A stretch of DNA of 64,000 nt from Rhizobium sophoriradicis. Lineage in GTDB: Bacteria; Pseudomonadota; Alphaproteobacteria; Rhizobiales; Rhizobiaceae. Positions 61,653 through 64,000 of this stretch are shown piece after piece (positions within the stretch are counted from its first letter, which is position 1; every line of letters starts with the position of its first letter). Where the stretch lies: positions 1 to 64,000 of the forward strand of contig NZ_RQIH01000021.1 in NCBI RefSeq assembly GCF_003939025.1, given 5' to 3'. The position numbers were made by a program, and so were the translations under genes. The notes below the pieces were generated by a model. That model saw nothing but the letters and a program-made list of their open reading frames with translations. It was not told the DNA's origin and did not search any database.

Positions 61653-64000
61653 ATGACAACCGCAAGTCGGTCCACACTTGTCGTCCATGGCCGCCTCGCT
61701 ATGCGGGAAGCCCGGCTTGCGGCAGCGCGCGACGGTCGCCACGGCCTCCAGATCATGTCTTTTGAGCAGGCGGCTGTGCGGCTTGCTGGCGGTTTCGCCC
61801 GCCCGATCGACGAGGAAAGTCTGCGCGCGGCAATTCAAACGGTTTTGCCAGATACCCCCATGGGCGAACTCGAAAGCATCAAGATGCTGCCGGGCATGAT
61901 TGGCGCAGCCGCGGACACACTTCACAAGGCATGGCGCGCAGGCATCGAACTCGCAGTTCGGGCAGGTGAACATCCGCGCCTCGACGCCATTGCTGGGCTG
62001 GAGGCTGCAGTCCTTGCGCAACTCCCGGAAGGGATGATGCGCCCAGTCGATATTGTAGCCATTGCAAGCAGCCGTATTGCTCACGCACCGGCGATTTTCG
62101 GCGACATTGAAATCGTTGGGCTGACGGAACTGTCTCCGTGCTGGCGTCCGCTGGTCAAGCAGCTTGCCGATCAGATCCCGGTGCGATGGACGGCCGGCCC
62201 CCGCTCAGTCCCGGCCTGGTTGGGCGGTTGCGGCATCACCGTCGTCCAGGGCGAGGCTGAAGAGCCGGCGGTCCGTTCCATCAGTGCCGCCACCGCCTAC
62301 CACGAAGCCATCGAGGCGATGCGCTGGGCGCGTGCGTTGCTCGCCTCGGGCATCTCTCCCTCCGAAATCGCCATCGCGACGGCTTCTCCGGCCGATTATG
62401 ACGACCATTTCCTGGCGTTGCGCGGCGACGCCAATATCGACCTGCATTTCGTTCACGGCGTGCGCGCCGTCGCGACGCGCGAGGGACAGGCGGCCGCGGC
62501 ACTTGCCGACATCGTCGTGCGCGGCCTCACGCAATCACGTCTGCGCCGCCTAGCATCGCTGTGTCGAGAATCGGCGCCTCTGTCTGGGCTTCCGGACGGG
62601 TGGCTGCGAGTCCTGCCGAGCGATGCGCCTTTGTCGACATCGGCCGCGTGGAGCCGTCTGCTTGCACGCCTCAGGCCGGACGACTGGCCCGATCGCACGG
62701 ACCACGTACCGGCTTTGCGGGCGGTGGTCGAGATATTGGCAAAGGGACCGGATGCCGCGCAGGAGATAGGCGCTGCCTTCCTCACAGGCCGGGCGCTGTC
62801 CATCTGGCGAAAGGCGCTGCTTGCCGGGCCCGCCGCGTCCATCGACGTCACCCTCGATACATTGAAGCAAGATGACGGGCTGGAGGCCTGCGTGTCGGTC
62901 GCGTGGATGCCGGCAAGCGCGCTTGCCGCATCGCCCCGACAGTTCGTTCGGCTGATCGGTCTCAACTCGTCTCGTTGGCCGCGCGGGATTGCTGAAGACA
63001 GGCTGATACCAGATCATGTTATCCCGACTGCCGAGCTTGACCCTCTTCCCGTCAGCCTCGCCGATCGCAGGGATTTCGAAACAATCCTCGCGACCACCAG
63101 AGGTGAAGTCGTCCTCTCGCGCGCCCGTCGTGACAGCGATGGGCGTCTGCTGGGTCGCAGCCCGTTGTCGACCCTTCATGGCGACGAAATATATGTGCGT
63201 CGCAATGCAATCCCTCAGCATGCCTTCAGCGAAACCGACCGACTGATGGCTCGGCCGCAGGAGTTTGCCGCTGATCCTCAGGCGATCGGCTCCCGCAACT
63301 GCTGGCGAGACTGGCAGTCGACCGGCATCACCCCTCATGATGGCCTCATCCGACCTGATCATCCGCTCGTTCTTTCTGTGCTTGAGCGGACCCAGTCGGC
63401 CAGTTCGCTGAAAACCTTGCTGCGCAGCGCGCTCGGCTTTCTCTGGCGCTACGCTTTCGGCTGGAAGTCACCGCAGAGCAGCGCCGAGCCTCTCGTGCTC
63501 GACGCCCTTGCAGCGGGCGATCTCGTTCACCTCGTACTCGATCGCGCCTTGCGGAATCTCGAAACAGCCGGAGGGCTGGCTTCCGCCGATGCCTCTGCCA
63601 TCGAGGGAGCCGTTAACGAGGCCGTGGAGGCGGTAGCACTCGATTGGGAAAGCGAACGCCCCATTCCCCCCAATGTCATATGGGGCCGAACACTCGCTGA
63701 CGTGCGCCTTTTGGCTGGTCAGGCGCTTGCCTATGGCGACCCGCATCTGCCGGGCAGCCGCTCTTATGGCGAAGTGCCCTTCGGTGGCTCCGAACCCAAA
63801 TCGGCGGCAGAGCTTCCATGGGATGCGAGCTTGCCCGTGACAATTCCGGACACCGGGTTTCGCATTGCCGGTTACATCGATCGGCTCGATGTTGCCGGCG
63901 ACGGTAGCCGTGCGCTTGTTCGCGACTACAAGACCGGAAAGCCTCCCAAAGGCGAAATTCGGCTGAATGGAGGACGCGAACTCCAGCGCTGCCTCTACGC
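61653..64000 (+). CDS. AddB/RecB-like PD-(D/E)XK nuclease protein (runs off right edge)
   Basis: An open frame of at least 782 codons with AGGAAAGGA before the ATG. The N-terminal 600 residues resemble the inactivated helicase part of AddB-like proteins (IVGLTELSPCW, MPASALAASPRQFVRLIGLN). Near the window end is a nuclease core: GYIDRLD, then RDYKTGK and ELQRCLY, supplying the D, D-x-K and Q-x3-Y motifs of RecB/AddB nucleases. The Cys expected in the first Fe-S position (usually CPFRFF) is replaced by ALGFLWRYAFGW. Paired with the UvrD-type gene upstream it suggests a two-subunit AddAB-like machine. Confidence 0.87.
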   Translation, partial: MTTASRSTLVVHGRLAMREARLAAARDGRHGLQIMSFEQAAVRLAGGFARPIDEESLRAAIQTVLPDTPMGELESIKMLPGMIGAAADTLHKAWRAGIELAVRAGEHPRLDAIAGLEAAVLAQLPEGMMRPVDIVAIASSRIAHAPAIFGDIEIVGLTELSPCWRPLVKQLADQIPVRWTAGPRSVPAWLGGCGITVVQGEAEEPAVRSISAATAYHEAIEAMRWARALLASGISPSEIAIATASPADYDDHFLALRGDANIDLHFVHGVRAVATREGQAAAALADIVVRGLTQSRLRRLASLCRESAPLSGLPDGWLRVLPSDAPLSTSAAWSRLLARLRPDDWPDRTDHVPALRAVVEILAKGPDAAQEIGAAFLTGRALSIWRKALLAGPAASIDVTLDTLKQDDGLEACVSVAWMPASALAASPRQFVRLIGLNSSRWPRGIAEDRLIPDHVIPTAELDPLPVSLADRRDFETILATTRGEVVLSRARRDSDGRLLGRSPLSTLHGDEIYVRRNAIPQHAFSETDRLMARPQEFAADPQAIGSRNCWRDWQSTGITPHDGLIRPDHPLVLSVLERTQSASSLKTLLRSALGFLWRYAFGWKSPQSSAEPLVLDALAAGDLVHLVLDRALRNLETAGGLASADASAIEGAVNEAVEAVALDWESERPIPPNVIWGRTLADVRLLAGQALAYGDPHLPGSRSYGEVPFGGSEPKSAAELPWDASLPVTIPDTGFRIAGYIDRLDVAGDGSRALVRDYKTGKPPKGEIRLNGGRELQRCLY

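Noticed and set aside
1..64000. CRISPR array, rRNA or intact tRNA genes
   Set aside because: No regularly spaced repeats and no rRNA or cloverleaf-forming tRNA sequence were seen in the window.

Overview
The window reads as an alphaproteobacterial chromosome or large replicon, most likely Rhizobium or a close relative. The evidence is the high-GC codon use, an nrdHIEF operon behind a cobalamin riboswitch, several palindromic intergenic repeats of the kind common in rhizobia, and ordinary rhizobial housekeeping genes in the first 19 kb. This is inference from content; no marker gene such as 16S rRNA is present.

Housekeeping part (1-19.2 kb): a truncated sugar ABC transporter binding protein; queCDE (queuosine precursor); a class III adenylate cyclase; the class Ib ribonucleotide reductase operon nrdHIEF with its promoter, NrdR-like box and B12 riboswitch; a Zn/Cd/Pb-type P1B ATPase divergent from its MerR regulator with a 19-bp-spacer operator promoter; a TIGR03862-type flavoprotein; an AcoR-like regulator, an aldehyde dehydrogenase and a DUF779 protein; an SDR; a cation/proton antiporter; and a DUF4239 membrane protein ending in a rho-independent terminator.

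Accessory island 1 (about 19.25-48.68 kb) is bounded by two 45-bp near-identical direct repeats (42/45) and carries a large serine recombinase at its right end. It is visibly more A/T-rich than the flanks. Its core is a leftward operon in the canonical order of the enediyne PKS cassette: UnbL (DUF1702), UnbV (FG-GAP/ASPIC), UnbU (RnfD-like membrane protein), an iterative type I PKS (KS-AT-ACP-KR-DH-PPTase-like) and a hot-dog thioesterase. The first three genes overlap by ATGA junctions, as do PKS and thioesterase. An AraC-type regulator, a SARP-like regulator, an ABC1-family kinase, a multi-His membrane protein, a divergent DyP peroxidase, a beta-propeller and an SRPBCC protein that could be a CalC-like self-resistance factor lie around it. 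The right half of the island holds likely conflict genes: two dual-OB-type proteins with two DUF488 proteins, an XRE-ImmA/IrrE pair, and a DUF6119/TIGR04141 protein.

Accessory region 2 (48.7 kb to the end) has a solitary 1363-aa nuclease-methyltransferase fusion (type IIG-like), a small PD-(D/E)XK-type protein, and a long rightward gene set: sigma-like factor, HTH protein, ImmA-UvrD helicase with a C-terminal four-Cys Fe-S signature, a multi-ubiquitin-like protein, an E2-like/E1 (ThiF) fusion, a DUF6527 zinc protein, and an AddB/RecB-like nuclease running off the right end. The compact spacing and overlaps suggest one functional unit coupling ubiquitin-like conjugation with helicase-nuclease processing; its function is not known to me.

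The two most interesting systems are the rhizobial enediyne-type PKS island and the ubiquitin-like/helicase-nuclease operon.
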